From: Kushneria sinocarnis
Lineage (GTDB): Bacteria > Pseudomonadota > Gammaproteobacteria > Pseudomonadales > Halomonadaceae
Assembly: GCF_003633775.1 (NCBI RefSeq)
Contig: NZ_RBIN01000004.1
Coordinates: 186,001-250,000, forward strand
DNA length: 64,000 nt
Reading direction: 5' to 3'
Shown in pieces: positions 35,598-45,370 of this stretch (the stretch's first letter is position 1; each line of letters opens with the position of its first letter). The notes under the pieces are model-generated. The model did no database searches. It saw nothing but the letters and a program-made list of their open reading frames with translations, and had not been told where the DNA came from. Made by a program: the position numbers and the translations under genes.

Positions 35598-36032
35598 TCA
35601 CACCAGCTTTTCCAGCCGCTCGTTCATGATGCCGAGCTCGGTTTCCAGCTCGAGCAGTTCACGATTGCGTTCAGCCAGCAGCTCATTGCCGTCATGCTTC
35701 TCCGCCTGCGCCGAGAGTGTGGCAATCGCTTCGCGTACCCGTACCGCATCCTGCTTCACGGTGGCAATGGCCTGTTCCAGTGCCCGGCGGCGCTGAACCA
35801 CGATTTCGGCAGCGATCTCCCGAAAGCTCGGATCTTCATCCCCATGGCGCTGAAACGATGCCATCAGCTGCCAGGCAACCTCTAGATGGTTGCTGTCATA
35901 GTCGCTCAGGTCGCGGGCCCGCCACTGATAGGCGTGACTGTTGTGAAGCGCCAGGGTGAGATCGCGCAGCGATTCCACGGCGGGATCATGCTCGTTAAGC
36001 AGGAACGTCCTGTACTGCTCGAAAGGGGTCAT
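35598..36032 (-). CDS. Conserved hypothetical coiled-coil protein
   Basis: 144 residues from ATG 36032 (the in-frame extension upstream is not protein-like). No signal peptide or membrane helix. The C-terminal half is a charged heptad-like helix (QRRRALEQAIATVKQDAVRVREAIATLSAQAEKHDGNELLAERNRELLELETEL), likely a coiled coil. The N-terminus has aromatic residues (FEQYRTFLLNEHDP; NSHAYQWRARDL). I do not recognise the family and assign no function. It faces the next gene across a 274-bp divergent region with no other clear content. Confidence 0.65.
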   Translation of the reverse strand: MTPFEQYRTFLLNEHDPAVESLRDLTLALHNSHAYQWRARDLSDYDSNHLEVAWQLMASFQRHGDEDPSFREIAAEIVVQRRRALEQAIATVKQDAVRVREAIATLSAQAEKHDGNELLAERNRELLELETELGIMNERLEKLV

Positions 36033-36306
36033 CGCTGAGTTCCATATTGGCGGGACGCTACTTAAACATATTTTCACCGCTCGTTACATCTCGGGCGGTG
36101 TGGTGCCAGCGGCGATACACCCTTTCGGCGGGCGCGCGCCGCTCCGCTCCCGGCAGACCGGGGCATGCGTCCCCGAACGGCCTGAATCAGACTTGCGCTC
36201 CTTCGAAAGTTGCACTGCCCTGCCCCGGGCAGATTTGAAACCTGCCAAAACTTCATGATACATAAAGATACACATCTGCTTATTCAGCTCCAGCCGGGTG
36301 ACTGTT

Positions 36307-36759
36307 ATGACCTATCTGCTGCTCTATCTCGTGCTTGCCGTGCTTGCCGGGCTCTTCATGCTGGGCGCCGCGAAGGTTTCGGCCCGCAGCGGACACTACA
36401 TGGAAGATACCCTGCTGGAACTGCCGGAGTCCGAATGGCCCGACCCCTCGGAGCATGGCTGCCTGCGGGGCTGGTCGAGTCGAAACTTCATGGTGCAGCT
36501 GTTCGAGGAGGAGGAACCCGGGGTTGAACGCCTGACCGTGCATCGTACCGAAAAGCGCAATGGACGCTGGTACGGTCATATCACTCATGACGAGCTGGAA
36601 GCCGTCAGGAATGCCTGCGGTTTCACCGATCGCTGGGCGGTCGAGGTGTTTCCGCCGAGCCCCCTGGGCGAGGGCTCGCATGTTCGCCATCTCTGGCTCT
36701 ATCAGCGCCGACCGCAGGTGGCCGAATCGTGGCAGTCACTTCACGAGCAGGCGGCCTGA
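36307..36759 (+). CDS. Membrane-anchored protein with a DUF7694-like domain
   Basis: 150 residues from ATG 36307 (a GTG at 36298 is also in frame). One N-terminal helix (about 2-24) anchors a soluble domain: CLRGWSSRNFMVQLFEEEEPGVERLTVHRTEKRNGRWYGHITHDELEAVRNACG and WAVEVFPPS, ending with RHLWLYQ. This pattern resembles DUF7694, a small domain also found in phage and plasmid proteins; the function is unknown. The assignment is from memory of the motif and should be treated as tentative. Confidence 0.6.
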   Translation: MTYLLLYLVLAVLAGLFMLGAAKVSARSGHYMEDTLLELPESEWPDPSEHGCLRGWSSRNFMVQLFEEEEPGVERLTVHRTEKRNGRWYGHITHDELEAVRNACGFTDRWAVEVFPPSPLGEGSHVRHLWLYQRRPQVAESWQSLHEQAA

Positions 36760-36896
36760 TCCGTGCCCTTTCGCTCTTCGCACCCGCACAAGCGCAAGGG
36801 AGCGGCACTTCGACTCATGATGCGTTGACCCGTCGCCCGAAACTGCCACGCTGACGGAAACGAGCGACAGCGTCCGATCCCGGACGGGAGGGTGAG

Positions 36897-37238
36897 ATGA
36901 GCGAACTGGCACATCAGCAGTGCGAAGCCTGCCGCAGCGACGCGCCCCGCGTCGGTGTCGACGAGATCAACGAGCTCAAGCCTGCCATACCCGAGTGGCA
37001 GCTGGTCGAGCGTGGCGGCATTCAGAAACTGGAGCGGGTCTACACCTTCGACAACTTTCGCCAGGCCCTCGATTTCACCCGGCGTGCCGGCGAACTGGCC
37101 GAGCAGGCCGGCCACCACCCGGCACTGCTGACCGAATGGGGCCGGGTGACCGTCACCTGGTGGACCCACAAGATCCGCGGCCTGCATCGCAACGACTTCA
37201 TCATGGCAGCACGTACCGACGAGCTCTTCTCCGCATGA
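36897..37238 (+). CDS. phhB: Pterin-4a-carbinolamine dehydratase
   Basis: 113 residues with GGGAGG upstream of the ATG. Motifs are [62 protein letters not shown], including the active-site histidines in GHHP and the THKIRGLH histidine. It recycles the tetrahydropterin cofactor of phenylalanine hydroxylase, or acts as a side-product repair enzyme where that hydroxylase is absent; no phhA is in this window. Confidence 0.93.
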   Translation: MSELAHQQCEACRSDAPRVGVDEINELKPAIPEWQLVERGGIQKLERVYTFDNFRQALDFTRRAGELAEQAGHHPALLTEWGRVTVTWWTHKIRGLHRNDFIMAARTDELFSA

Positions 37239-37267
37239 AGGCTGCCGGTGGCTGCCAGGGCAGGCTC

Positions 37268-37293
37268 GGCCACGCCTCAGGGCGTGGCCTTCT
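37268..37293 (+). terminator. Candidate terminator of phhB
   Basis: GGCCACGC (37268-37275) and GCGTGGCC (37282-37289) form an 8-bp stem followed by TTCTTC. It overlaps the 3' end of the convergent NlpE-like gene. Confidence 0.6.
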
Positions 37294-37822
37294 TCGCTGC
37301 GGCCTGTGATGAGCCTGCGGTATCGCGAGCGGCAGCACTGGCGGAAGGCGGCTGCACCGGCTGGAGGATCGGCTCGCGTGAGACGTTCAGCGGCGCGCCA
37401 CGGCAATCAAGCTGGCGCAGGGCGCCGCGGTCGAGCAGCTGGAAGGCCATGCACGAGGCACTGGGCATATCCGGCTCCAGTCGGAAGATGGTCGCCGACG
37501 GATCGGTCAGACTGCCCTTTTCGATCGTCCAGTCACCGGTGCGGCTCGTGGCCGGAGCCTGCGAGGTGGCATCGAGTCGCTTCTGATCGATGACATAGCC
37601 GGCCGGCAGGCCGGTGACGCCGGAACGCAGCAGCGTCAGCCGGGTATCAAGCCCCTGACAGTCCAGGCACGGCAGCACGCCGCGCCATGAATCCGATACC
37701 GTCAGCGACACCGGCGCTTCACTGACCTGCTGCTCGGGTGCAGAAGCGGTGCCGGCACAGGCCCCCAGCAGCAGCGTGGCGCAGAGTCCGCTGACCGCAA
37801 TCGCCCCGCGTTGGAATCTCAT
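37277..37822 (-). CDS. NlpE-like lipoprotein
   Basis: 181 residues with a lipoprotein signal peptide (lipobox LLGAC, Cys about 22). The mature part begins with the NlpE N-domain pattern SWRGVLPCLDCQGLDTRLTLL, including the CxxC. There is also a pair of cysteines near 124 and 139. The C-terminus is a low-complexity Ala/Ser/Pro tail. NlpE senses envelope or copper stress and signals to Cpx; here no cpx genes are adjacent. Confidence 0.75.
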   Translation of the reverse strand: MRFQRGAIAVSGLCATLLLGACAGTASAPEQQVSEAPVSLTVSDSWRGVLPCLDCQGLDTRLTLLRSGVTGLPAGYVIDQKRLDATSQAPATSRTGDWTIEKGSLTDPSATIFRLEPDMPSASCMAFQLLDRGALRQLDCRGAPLNVSREPILQPVQPPSASAAARDTAGSSQAAAKKATP

Positions 37823-37861
37823 GGCACTCTCCTTGCAATGAATGACGGTGACGAGGCAACG

Positions 37862-38788
37862 TCAGTGGGTAAAGGTACGCAGCCAGCATGCGGCATCATC
37901 GAGCATCTGCCGACCGCGCTCGAGCACACCATCCATGCAGATACAGGCATGGATGGTGCCGGGATAACATCGCTGGGTCACCAGCACGCCGTGCCGGGAG
38001 AGCCGCCAGCCGAAGACCTCGCCCTCGTCGCGCAGCAGGTCGTGTTCGGCGGTGGCCAGAAAGGTCGGCGGCAGTCCGCCGGGATCGGCATCGTAGAAGG
38101 GTGAAATGCGCACATCGCGCGGATCGTGGTCAGCAGCATAGGCCGCCATGTACCAGCGCATCCCCGCCAGGGTCAGCCCATGGCCTTCGGCATGCTGGCG
38201 CCGGGAGGGCGAATCGGCGGCCACGTCGCCCCGGGTACAGGGGTAGAACAGCAGCTGACCGGCGAGCTGTGGTCCGGGGCGATCACGCAGCTGCTGCGCC
38301 ATCACCGCCGCCAGACTGCCGCCGGCACTGTCACCACCGACAATGATCCGCGCCGGATCGACGCCGTACGCCGCGGCATCGCGATGCAGCGCCCTCAGGG
38401 CACTCAGGCCATCCTCCAGCGCTGCCGGAAACGGATGCTCCGGGGCCCGGCGATAATCGACTGCCGCCACACGCACATGCCCCTCATCGGCCAGATGACG
38501 ACAGGCCACATCGTGGGTATCCAGATCCCCGGTCACGAAACCGCCGCCGTGACAGTAGATCAGCAGCGGAGAAACGTCAGCAGCGCCATGCGGCACATAC
38601 AGCCGGATGCCTACACCATCGAGCGTCAGATCCTCGATCCCGGCCATCTCCCGGGGCGAACCGGCAAAGGCGCGAGTCCGCTCATGCTGCAAAAGCCGCA
38701 ACTGCGCCGCGGTAGGCTGCGATGGCAGATGGGCGCTCATCCGCGCCATGCATTCCAGTACCCGGAGTGCCTGAGAATCCAGCGACAT
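37862..38788 (-). CDS. Alpha/beta hydrolase of the hormone-sensitive lipase family
   Basis: 308 residues from ATG 38788. The oxyanion-hole motif HGGGFVTGDLDTHD, VDYRRAPEHPFPAAL, the nucleophile GDSAGG, FLATAEHDLLRDEG (acid) and GTIHACIC (histidine) complete the triad. These are carboxylesterases of family IV (acetyl-hydrolase type) acting on short-chain esters; the physiological substrate is not evident. Confidence 0.88.
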   Translation of the reverse strand: MSLDSQALRVLECMARMSAHLPSQPTAAQLRLLQHERTRAFAGSPREMAGIEDLTLDGVGIRLYVPHGAADVSPLLIYCHGGGFVTGDLDTHDVACRHLADEGHVRVAAVDYRRAPEHPFPAALEDGLSALRALHRDAAAYGVDPARIIVGGDSAGGSLAAVMAQQLRDRPGPQLAGQLLFYPCTRGDVAADSPSRRQHAEGHGLTLAGMRWYMAAYAADHDPRDVRISPFYDADPGGLPPTFLATAEHDLLRDEGEVFGWRLSRHGVLVTQRCYPGTIHACICMDGVLERGRQMLDDAACWLRTFTH

Positions 38789-38907
38789 GCCCTGTTCCCG
38801 CCTGCGAATCCGATGATATCGGCCGGGCCGAGGCCCGCCGTCCTGCCCCCAGGATAGACGAGCGCAACGGGAAAGACATCCGATCCGGAGCAATCAGGCC
38901 ACGGCGC

Positions 38908-39678
38908 TCAATCGTCCAGTGCCGCGAAGCATTCGTCGGGACAGCCGGCCAGCGCAGTCAGCATTGGCCGGGCGAAGAAGTAGCCCTGCTGGCGCATGAT
39001 GCCGTGACTGCGCAGCCAGCGGGCCTCCTCGACCGTCTCGACGCCCTCGGCCACCAGTCCGATGCCGAGCTCACCGGCCAGCCCGATGGTGGCTCGTACC
39101 AGCGCCTGACGACGCGGATCACGATCAATGTCACGCACCAGCTGGAGATCGAGCTTGAGCGTATCCGGCGTCAGCTCGACCAGCAGATCGAGATTGGCAT
39201 GGCCACTGCCGAAGTCATCGAGCGAGGTGTGAAACCCCATCTCCCGATAGGCATCGACGATGTGGCGCAAATGCCCGCGATCACGAATCCGTTCGGTCTC
39301 GGTAATCTCGAAGTTGAGCCGCCCGATGTCCCAGTTCAGCCGCCTGGCGGTGGCCAGGGTGTTCTGGATGCAGGCACTCGGCTCATAGACGGCATTGGGC
39401 AGAAAGTTGATCGACAGATCGACCGGCATGCCGAGTTCGCTGGCCAGCTCGATGGCACGCACCCGGCAGGCCTGATCGAAACGATAGAGCAGCCGGTCAT
39501 CCACCCGGGAGAGGATGCTCCACGCCGACTCTCCCTGCGGACCACGCACCAGCGCTTCGTAGGCCAGAATGCGTTTTTCCTGCACGTCGACAATCGGCTG
39601 AAAGGCCATGGTAAAGGCAAAGGGCAGTTCGATATCACAGCGCTTGCAGTGACCCGCTACCCGGGCACAATTGGTCAT
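38908..39678 (-). CDS. Stand-alone EAL-domain c-di-GMP phosphodiesterase
   Basis: 256 residues; the whole protein is an EAL domain. The key residues are present: YEALVRG, NFLPNA, EITE, DDFGSGHANLD, LKLD, AEGVET and QQGYFFARP, so it is likely to be active in hydrolysing c-di-GMP to pGpG. The N-terminus has CARVAGHCKRC, three cysteines that could bind metal or respond to redox. No membrane helix is seen, so it is cytosolic. Confidence 0.88.
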   Translation of the reverse strand: MTNCARVAGHCKRCDIELPFAFTMAFQPIVDVQEKRILAYEALVRGPQGESAWSILSRVDDRLLYRFDQACRVRAIELASELGMPVDLSINFLPNAVYEPSACIQNTLATARRLNWDIGRLNFEITETERIRDRGHLRHIVDAYREMGFHTSLDDFGSGHANLDLLVELTPDTLKLDLQLVRDIDRDPRRQALVRATIGLAGELGIGLVAEGVETVEEARWLRSHGIMRQQGYFFARPMLTALAGCPDECFAALDD

Positions 39679-39935
39679 CGTGGTGACTCTCGTGGGCTAC
39701 TGGATCAACGCGGACGGCGTTCGCATCGAGCCGCCCATCAGTTCAATAACGGCCGGTTTACTCATGACGTTAGTCCGCCGCGGTATTCCGTGCCATCGCT
39801 TTCCGGCCCCGCACTGCGCCGCCATGCCGGTAACGGCTCGGCCACGCCGGCCAGCGGTGCCCCCGTCATGGCATCCACCGGCCAATGACGTCACAATGAC
39901 GACACGACCGGCAATTCATCGAAAGCGAGGCAAGC

Positions 39936-40895
39936 ATGGCGTTTCGGGTCTATGTGGATGGACAGGAAGGCACCACCGGGCTCCGGCTGATCGACTATCT
40001 GACCGGGCGCAGCGATATCGAACTGCTGCGTATCGACAGCGAGCGTCGCCGTGACCGCGATGAACGCGCCCGCCTGCTCAACAGCGCCGACGTGGCCTTT
40101 CTCTGCCTGCCGGATGATGCCTCGCGCGAGGCCGCGAGCCTGGTCGACAATCCCGGCACCTGCATCATCGATGCCAGTACCGCCTTTCGCACCGACCCCG
40201 ACTGGGTCTACGGGTTGCCGGAGCTGGCGCCCGAACAGCGCGATCACATCCGCACCGGCAAGCGGATTGCCAACGTCGGTTGTCACGCCAGCGCCTTCAT
40301 CCTGCTGGTACGGCCCCTGATCGATGCCGGCGTGCTGCCCCCGGACTATCCGCTCTCGGCCTTTTCACTGACCGGCTACAGCGGCGGCGGCAAGCGGCTG
40401 ATTGCCGAGTACGAGGCCGGCATCGGCGAGCAGCTCGCAAGCCCCCGCCCCTATGCCCTGGGCATGTCACACAAGCACCTGCCGGAGATGCGCCTGCATG
40501 GTGGAGTGGCGCGCGATCCGGTGTTCAATCCGGTGGTCGGCCCCTTTCTCAAGGGCCTGGCCGTCACCATTCCGCTGCACGTTGCCGATCTGGCGCCCGG
40601 CGCAAGCGCTCGGGCGATCCACGACATCTATCGTCGGCGCTACGCGGACGAGCCGTTCATGCAGGTCATGGCGCTGGATGATGACGAGCACAATCTCGAC
40701 CGCGGCTTCTTTGATGTGCAGGGCTGCAATGATACCAACCGGGCCGATCTGTTCGTCTTCGGCGGCGCCGAACGGCTCTCGCTGACCCTGCGCATGGACA
40801 ACCTCGGCAAGGGGGCGGCCGGCGCTGCCGTGCAGAACATGAACCTGCATCTCGGCCTCGATGAAGCCACCGGGCTGACCCGCGGCAGCGGCTGA
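39936..40895 (+). CDS. argC: N-acetyl-gamma-glutamyl-phosphate reductase, type 2
   Basis: 319 residues, the length of the short (type 2) ArgC. It makes N-acetylglutamate semialdehyde in arginine synthesis. Motifs are [14 protein letters not shown] (NADP binding), the catalytic cysteine about 116 in NVGCHASAF, a GYSGGGKRL loop, and [10 protein letters not shown] weak GAGG site precedes the ATG. The 257 bp upstream hold no visible gene. It stands 120 bp ahead of zwf. Confidence 0.92.
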   Translation: MAFRVYVDGQEGTTGLRLIDYLTGRSDIELLRIDSERRRDRDERARLLNSADVAFLCLPDDASREAASLVDNPGTCIIDASTAFRTDPDWVYGLPELAPEQRDHIRTGKRIANVGCHASAFILLVRPLIDAGVLPPDYPLSAFSLTGYSGGGKRLIAEYEAGIGEQLASPRPYALGMSHKHLPEMRLHGGVARDPVFNPVVGPFLKGLAVTIPLHVADLAPGASARAIHDIYRRRYADEPFMQVMALDDDEHNLDRGFFDVQGCNDTNRADLFVFGGAERLSLTLRMDNLGKGAAGAAVQNMNLHLGLDEATGLTRGSG

Positions 40896-41015
40896 TTCGC
40901 CACTCGAACTGGCCGCCGGAGGGCATCGAACGCTCGTCATCTGCGCAAAGTGCATTACGCTGTGGTCAGCAGCGGTAAAAACACCGATATTCATTGCGAC
41001 CACAAGGCGAGCGTC

Positions 41016-42605
41016 ATGGCACAGGATGACACCCGGCATTACGCATCCGCTCCGGCGGCCGACAACACCATCATGTTCCTGTTCGGCGCCAGCGGCGATC
41101 TGGCCAAGCGGCTGCTGATCCCCTCCCTTTACAACCTTGACCGGGATGGGCTGCTGGACCCGAACATGAAGATCGTCGGTGTCGACATCAGCGAGGGTGA
41201 TGACGCCAGCTTCCGGGAAGGCCTGACCGACTTCATCGCTGCCAAGGCCGCGGATCGCGAAGCCGAGGGCGGCGGCAACGCGCTGGATGAGGAGCACTGG
41301 CGTGATTTCTCGCAGCGATTGCACTACATGCAGGGCGATTTCACCGAGGCCGGGACCTTCCAGCGGATCGGTGAATACATCGAGCAGCGCGACGGCAACA
41401 GTGCACTCTTCTATCTGGCCACGGCACCCCGCTTCTTCGCCGAGGTAGCAGAGAACCTGGGGCAGGCCGGGCTTCTGGAGGAAGGCAGCGATTACTATCG
41501 CCGGCTCGTGATCGAAAAGCCCTTCGGCCGTGACCTGGAATCGGCCCGCGAGCTCAACGCCCGCCTGCTCTCCGTGATGCAGGAAGAACAGATCTATCGC
41601 ATCGACCACTTCCTGGGCAAGGAGACCGTGCAGAACATCCTGGTGGCCCGCTTCGCCAACGTGCTGTTCGAGCCCTTCTGGAACAATCACTACATCGATC
41701 ACATCCAGATCACGGCTGCCGAGACGGTCGGCGTCGAACAGCGTGCCGGGTTCTATGATCAGAATGGCGCCCTGCGCGACATGGTGCCCAATCATCTCTT
41801 TCAGCTGCTGGCGATGGTCGCCATCGAACCGCTGGCCGCCTTCACCGCCGATGCCCTGCGCAGCGAGAAGGCCAAGGTGCTGGGCGCGATCCGCCCCTGG
41901 TCGAAGGAGGAAGCCCGCGAGAATTCGGTACGCGGTCAGTACCGGGCCGGCCGCATCAAGGACGAGAACGTGCCCGGCTATCGCGAGGAGTCCGGGGTCG
42001 ACGAGAACAGCAACACCGAGACCTATGCCGGCATGAAGGTCATGGTCGACAACTGGCGCTGGGCCGGGGTGCCCTTCTATCTGCGTACCGGCAAGCGCAT
42101 GAGTGCCCGTGATACCGAGATCACCATCTGCTTCAAGCCGGCGCCCTACGCCCAGTTTCGCAACACCGCCAATACCGAAGTGGAGCACATCGGCTCCAAC
42201 TATCTGGTGATCCAGATCCAGCCCAACGAGGGGCTCTGGTTCGACTTCCAGGCCAAGCGCCCCGGACCGACGCTGGACATGGATACCATCAAGATGGGCT
42301 TTGCCTACAAGGACTTCTACGACCTGCCGGCCACCACCGGCTACGAGACACTGATCTACGACTGCCTGACCGGCGATCAGATGCTGTTCCAGCGGGTCGA
42401 TACCATCGAGAACGGCTGGCGTGCCGTGCAGCCCTTCCTCGACGCCTGGGAAGAGGATGACAGCGTTGACGGCTACGCGGCCGGCGAGGATGGTCCCGAG
42501 AGTGCTCACGAGCTGCTCCGGCGCGATGGCCGCGAATGGCACAAGGTCGGCGAAGTTACCGGCCCCGGCAAGGCGCCGGTCCCCGGCGGCCAGCGGCGCA
42601 AGTGA
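41016..42605 (+). CDS. zwf: Glucose-6-phosphate 1-dehydrogenase
   Basis: 529 residues from ATG 41016 with AAGGCGAG upstream. NADP loop FLFGASGDLAKRLLIPSLYNL, VIEKPFGRDLESA, and the active-site RIDHFLGKETVQN (His about 198, Lys about 202), then GQYRAGRIKD... and RWAGVPFYLRTGKRM. It catalyses the first oxidative step feeding the Entner-Doudoroff and pentose phosphate routes. The stop overlaps the GTG start of the next gene. Confidence 0.96.
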   Translation: MAQDDTRHYASAPAADNTIMFLFGASGDLAKRLLIPSLYNLDRDGLLDPNMKIVGVDISEGDDASFREGLTDFIAAKAADREAEGGGNALDEEHWRDFSQRLHYMQGDFTEAGTFQRIGEYIEQRDGNSALFYLATAPRFFAEVAENLGQAGLLEEGSDYYRRLVIEKPFGRDLESARELNARLLSVMQEEQIYRIDHFLGKETVQNILVARFANVLFEPFWNNHYIDHIQITAAETVGVEQRAGFYDQNGALRDMVPNHLFQLLAMVAIEPLAAFTADALRSEKAKVLGAIRPWSKEEARENSVRGQYRAGRIKDENVPGYREESGVDENSNTETYAGMKVMVDNWRWAGVPFYLRTGKRMSARDTEITICFKPAPYAQFRNTANTEVEHIGSNYLVIQIQPNEGLWFDFQAKRPGPTLDMDTIKMGFAYKDFYDLPATTGYETLIYDCLTGDQMLFQRVDTIENGWRAVQPFLDAWEEDDSVDGYAAGEDGPESAHELLRRDGREWHKVGEVTGPGKAPVPGGQRRK

Positions 42606-43240
42606 GACGGCTGCTCTGCTTCGGGGACTCCAATACCTTCGGCAGCGTCCCCATGCAGCGGGCGGACGATACCGCCCGCTTCGATGCCGCCACCCGCTGG
42701 CCGGGCGTACTGGCAGACTGTCTGGGCTCGCAGTGGCAGGTGATTGAAGAAGGACTGCCGAGTCGCACCACGACCCTCGACGATCCCGTCGAGGGGCGCC
42801 GGCTCAACGGGCTGGCCCGCCTGCCCGGCCGACTGAAGCGCCATGCCCCGCTGGACCGGGTGGTGCTGGCGCTGGGCACCAATGATCTCAAGGCGCCCTT
42901 TGCCCGCACCCCCGGGCAGATTGCCGCCGGCGCCGGTGCCCTGATCGAGTGCGTTCAGCGCGAGGGGTCAGGCCCCGCGGATGAGCCGCCGCAGGTGCTG
43001 CTGGTCATACCGCCGCCGGTGCTGCCCTCGCCCCTGTTCGGGGAGCTGTTTGCCGGTGCCGTGGAGAAATCCCGTCACTGGCAGGCGCCCTTTGTCGCCG
43101 AAGCCGAGCGTCATCACGTCAGCCTGCTGGACGCCGAGGAGTTCATCACTTCCAGTCCGGTGGACGGTATCCACTGGGAGGCCGGCATGCATCGCCGGCT
43201 GGGCGAGGCGGTAGCCCGGTGGATCAGGGAGGGAGCCTGA
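42602..43240 (+). CDS. SGNH/GDSL hydrolase, GTG start
   Basis: 212 residues from GTG 42602, which overlaps the zwf stop as GTGA. Block I FGDSNTFG, block III GTNDLK near 85 and block V DGIHWEAGMH near the C-terminus are complete, giving the Ser-Asp-His triad. It resembles arylesterase/acetyl-xylan-type GDSL hydrolases. Coupling to zwf suggests a housekeeping role such as lactone or ester hydrolysis, but the substrate is unknown. Confidence 0.85.
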   Translation: MRRLLCFGDSNTFGSVPMQRADDTARFDAATRWPGVLADCLGSQWQVIEEGLPSRTTTLDDPVEGRRLNGLARLPGRLKRHAPLDRVVLALGTNDLKAPFARTPGQIAAGAGALIECVQREGSGPADEPPQVLLVIPPPVLPSPLFGELFAGAVEKSRHWQAPFVAEAERHHVSLLDAEEFITSSPVDGIHWEAGMHRRLGEAVARWIREGA

Positions 43241-43298
43241 GGCCGCAGCGATGACCCCGGCAGCGCCGGGGCCATCGCCCGATCGGTCAGGTACTGTT

Positions 43299-44246
43299 TC
43301 AGCCCTTCAGCCGGCTCAGGGCAAGGCCGGCGATGGCGGTATCCTGAACCCCGGTACCGGTCAGGTCACAAACGGTGATCTGATCGGGCGAGGTGCGCGG
43401 CCCCTGATCGGAGGCGATCACCCGGCCCAGCTCGAAGATTTCGAAGGGCGGGGCATGGCCGGCATAGGCCTTGAGCTCGCCGTTGTGCTCGCTCTGGGCG
43501 CGGGTATCGGCGACGAAGGCATCGGCCCGCTCCATCACCGAGCTATCCAGCTCGCGCTTGTCAGGGCTGTCCGAGCCCATGGCGGTCACATGAACGCCAT
43601 TGGGCAGATGGGCACCATCCAGGATCGGCTGTTTCGCCGGCGTGGTGGTCACGATGATGTCGGCATCACGACAGGCCGCAGCGATATCGTCGTGCACATT
43701 GACGTTCAGGCCGTAGTCGCGTCGCATGCGCTCGGCGTAGCCCTGTGCCCTGTCACGATCCCGCGCCCAGACATCGAGGGTGTCGATGTCACGCACCAGC
43801 TGCAGTGCTGCAACCTGCAGCTCGGCCTGAACGCCGGCCCCCAGCACGGTGACGCGGCGACTGTCGGGCCTGGCGAGATGCTTCGCGGCAATGGCACCCG
43901 CCAGTGCGGTACGCACATCGGTCAGATACCCCTCATCGAACAGCACGGCCTCGACCAGTCCGGTCTTCGCCGAGAAGACGATCATCAGGCCGTTGAGGCT
44001 GGGCAGCCCCAGCTTCGGGTTGTCGAAGAACCCGGGACTGACCTTGATGGCGAAACTGTCGTTGCCACGGATATGCGCCGTCTTGACATCGACCTCACCG
44101 TTGGACTCTTCGATCGGCATCGACAGGATCGGGGGCTGGACCACACTGCCCTCCCCGAGCGCCCGGAAACCGGCCTCGACCGCTGCCAGGGCGTCCTGAT
44201 CGAGCCGTACCACAGCGCTGATCTGTTCGCGATTGTAGAGTTCCAC
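43299..44246 (-). CDS. eutC: Ectoine utilization cyclodeaminase-like protein EutC, GTG start
   Basis: 315 residues from GTG 44246 with GGGAGG 4 nt upstream. Ornithine cyclodeaminase/mu-crystallin family: VKTAHIRGNDSFAIKVSPGFFDN, the NAD loop VTVLGAGVQAELQ, DADIIVTTTPAKQPIL, and CDLTGTGVQDTAIA. In the ectoine breakdown operons of several proteobacteria this gene follows eutB, as here (29-bp gap). The exact reaction in ectoine use is not settled. The gene identity rests on the pairing with eutB and doeC. Confidence 0.82.
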   Translation of the reverse strand: MELYNREQISAVVRLDQDALAAVEAGFRALGEGSVVQPPILSMPIEESNGEVDVKTAHIRGNDSFAIKVSPGFFDNPKLGLPSLNGLMIVFSAKTGLVEAVLFDEGYLTDVRTALAGAIAAKHLARPDSRRVTVLGAGVQAELQVAALQLVRDIDTLDVWARDRDRAQGYAERMRRDYGLNVNVHDDIAAACRDADIIVTTTPAKQPILDGAHLPNGVHVTAMGSDSPDKRELDSSVMERADAFVADTRAQSEHNGELKAYAGHAPPFEIFELGRVIASDQGPRTSPDQITVCDLTGTGVQDTAIAGLALSRLKG

Positions 44247-44275
44247 ACTGCCTCCCTGCTGTTCGACGAAAAATG

Positions 44276-45259
44276 TCAGCCGGCGACCATGGCACGGGCA
44301 CGCATGAAGGTCTCGGCATCGATGCCGTTGCCGGAAACGATCAGCGCCACCCGCTGGCCGCGAATATCGAGCTGGTGCTCGTCGAGCGCCGCCACGCCGA
44401 CCGCCGCCGCGCCCTCCACCAGCATCTTCTCCTGTTCGAAAAAGTGCACCATGGCCCGGGCAATGGCCGATTCGGACACCTGAAAGTGGCGGTCCATGAC
44501 CTCGCGGACCAGCGCAAAGGTCACCCGGTTGTCGAGCCCGATGCCGCCCCCCAGCGAATCCGCCAGACTCTCCTGCTCCTCGACGGCCACCGGATGCCCG
44601 ACCGCCAGACTCTCGATCATCGCCGCCCCGGCCATCATGCTGATGCCGTTGACCTGCACGCCGGGGTTGATCCCCCGGACCGCCCGGCCGATGCCCCCCA
44701 GCAGGCCGCCGCCGGAGAGGCCGATCAGCACCTGATCCAGCTCGGGCAGATCCTCCATCAGCTCCAGCCCGATGGTGCCCTGGCCGGCCGTGATCAGGGG
44801 GTCGTCGAACGGCTCGATCAGGGCCATGCCCTCCTCGTCCACCAGGCGCCTCGCCTCGACGAAGGCATCGTCCTGGGAGCGCCCGATCACGCGCGCCTCG
44901 GCTCCCAGGGCCTCGATCGCCGCGACCTTGTTGGGCGGTACCAGCTCGGAAACGCAGATGATCGCCCTGGCGCCCAGCCGGGCCGCCGCCCAGGCCACGG
45001 CCCGGCCGTGATTGCCGGTCGAGGCGGTAGTGACGCCACGCCCCAGCTGGGCCTGATCGAGCGACGCGATGCAGTTGAGCGCCCCGCGCAGCTTGAAGGC
45101 ACCGGTGGGCTGCAGCGTCTCGAGCTTGAGATACACCTCGGCCTCGAAGCGCGCCGACAGCGACTGCGAACGGATCAGCGGCGTTCGCGCGGCCTGACCG
45201 GCAATCCGGGCACGGGCGAGATAGATATCGTGAAGGGAAACGGGTTCGGACCGCGACAT
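44276..45259 (-). CDS. eutB: Hydroxyectoine utilization dehydratase EutB
   Basis: 327 residues, a PLP enzyme of the threonine dehydratase family. PLP lysine about 56 in TGAFKLRGA, STGNHGRAVAWAA, and the phosphate loop LSGGGLLGGIGRA. EutB is proposed to deaminate hydroxyectoine-derived intermediates so that they enter the ectoine route. It lies between doeC (111 bp upstream) and eutC. Confidence 0.87.
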   Translation of the reverse strand: MSRSEPVSLHDIYLARARIAGQAARTPLIRSQSLSARFEAEVYLKLETLQPTGAFKLRGALNCIASLDQAQLGRGVTTASTGNHGRAVAWAAARLGARAIICVSELVPPNKVAAIEALGAEARVIGRSQDDAFVEARRLVDEEGMALIEPFDDPLITAGQGTIGLELMEDLPELDQVLIGLSGGGLLGGIGRAVRGINPGVQVNGISMMAGAAMIESLAVGHPVAVEEQESLADSLGGGIGLDNRVTFALVREVMDRHFQVSESAIARAMVHFFEQEKMLVEGAAAVGVAALDEHQLDIRGQRVALIVSGNGIDAETFMRARAMVAG

Positions 45260-45370
45260 GAGACTCCCCGAACGGTGTCAGATCGGATGGCCACGGGCAG
45301 GACAACGGCGCGGAGCCCCGCGATGGCCCGTGCCACCGCGGGGCCCGGATACCCCCTTGCGCCGGCAGCG

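Noticed and set aside
43255-43271. CCCCGGC-AGC-GCCGGGG as a terminator between the GDSL gene and eutC
   Set aside because: The stem is only 7 bp with no T-tract on either strand; too weak to annotate.
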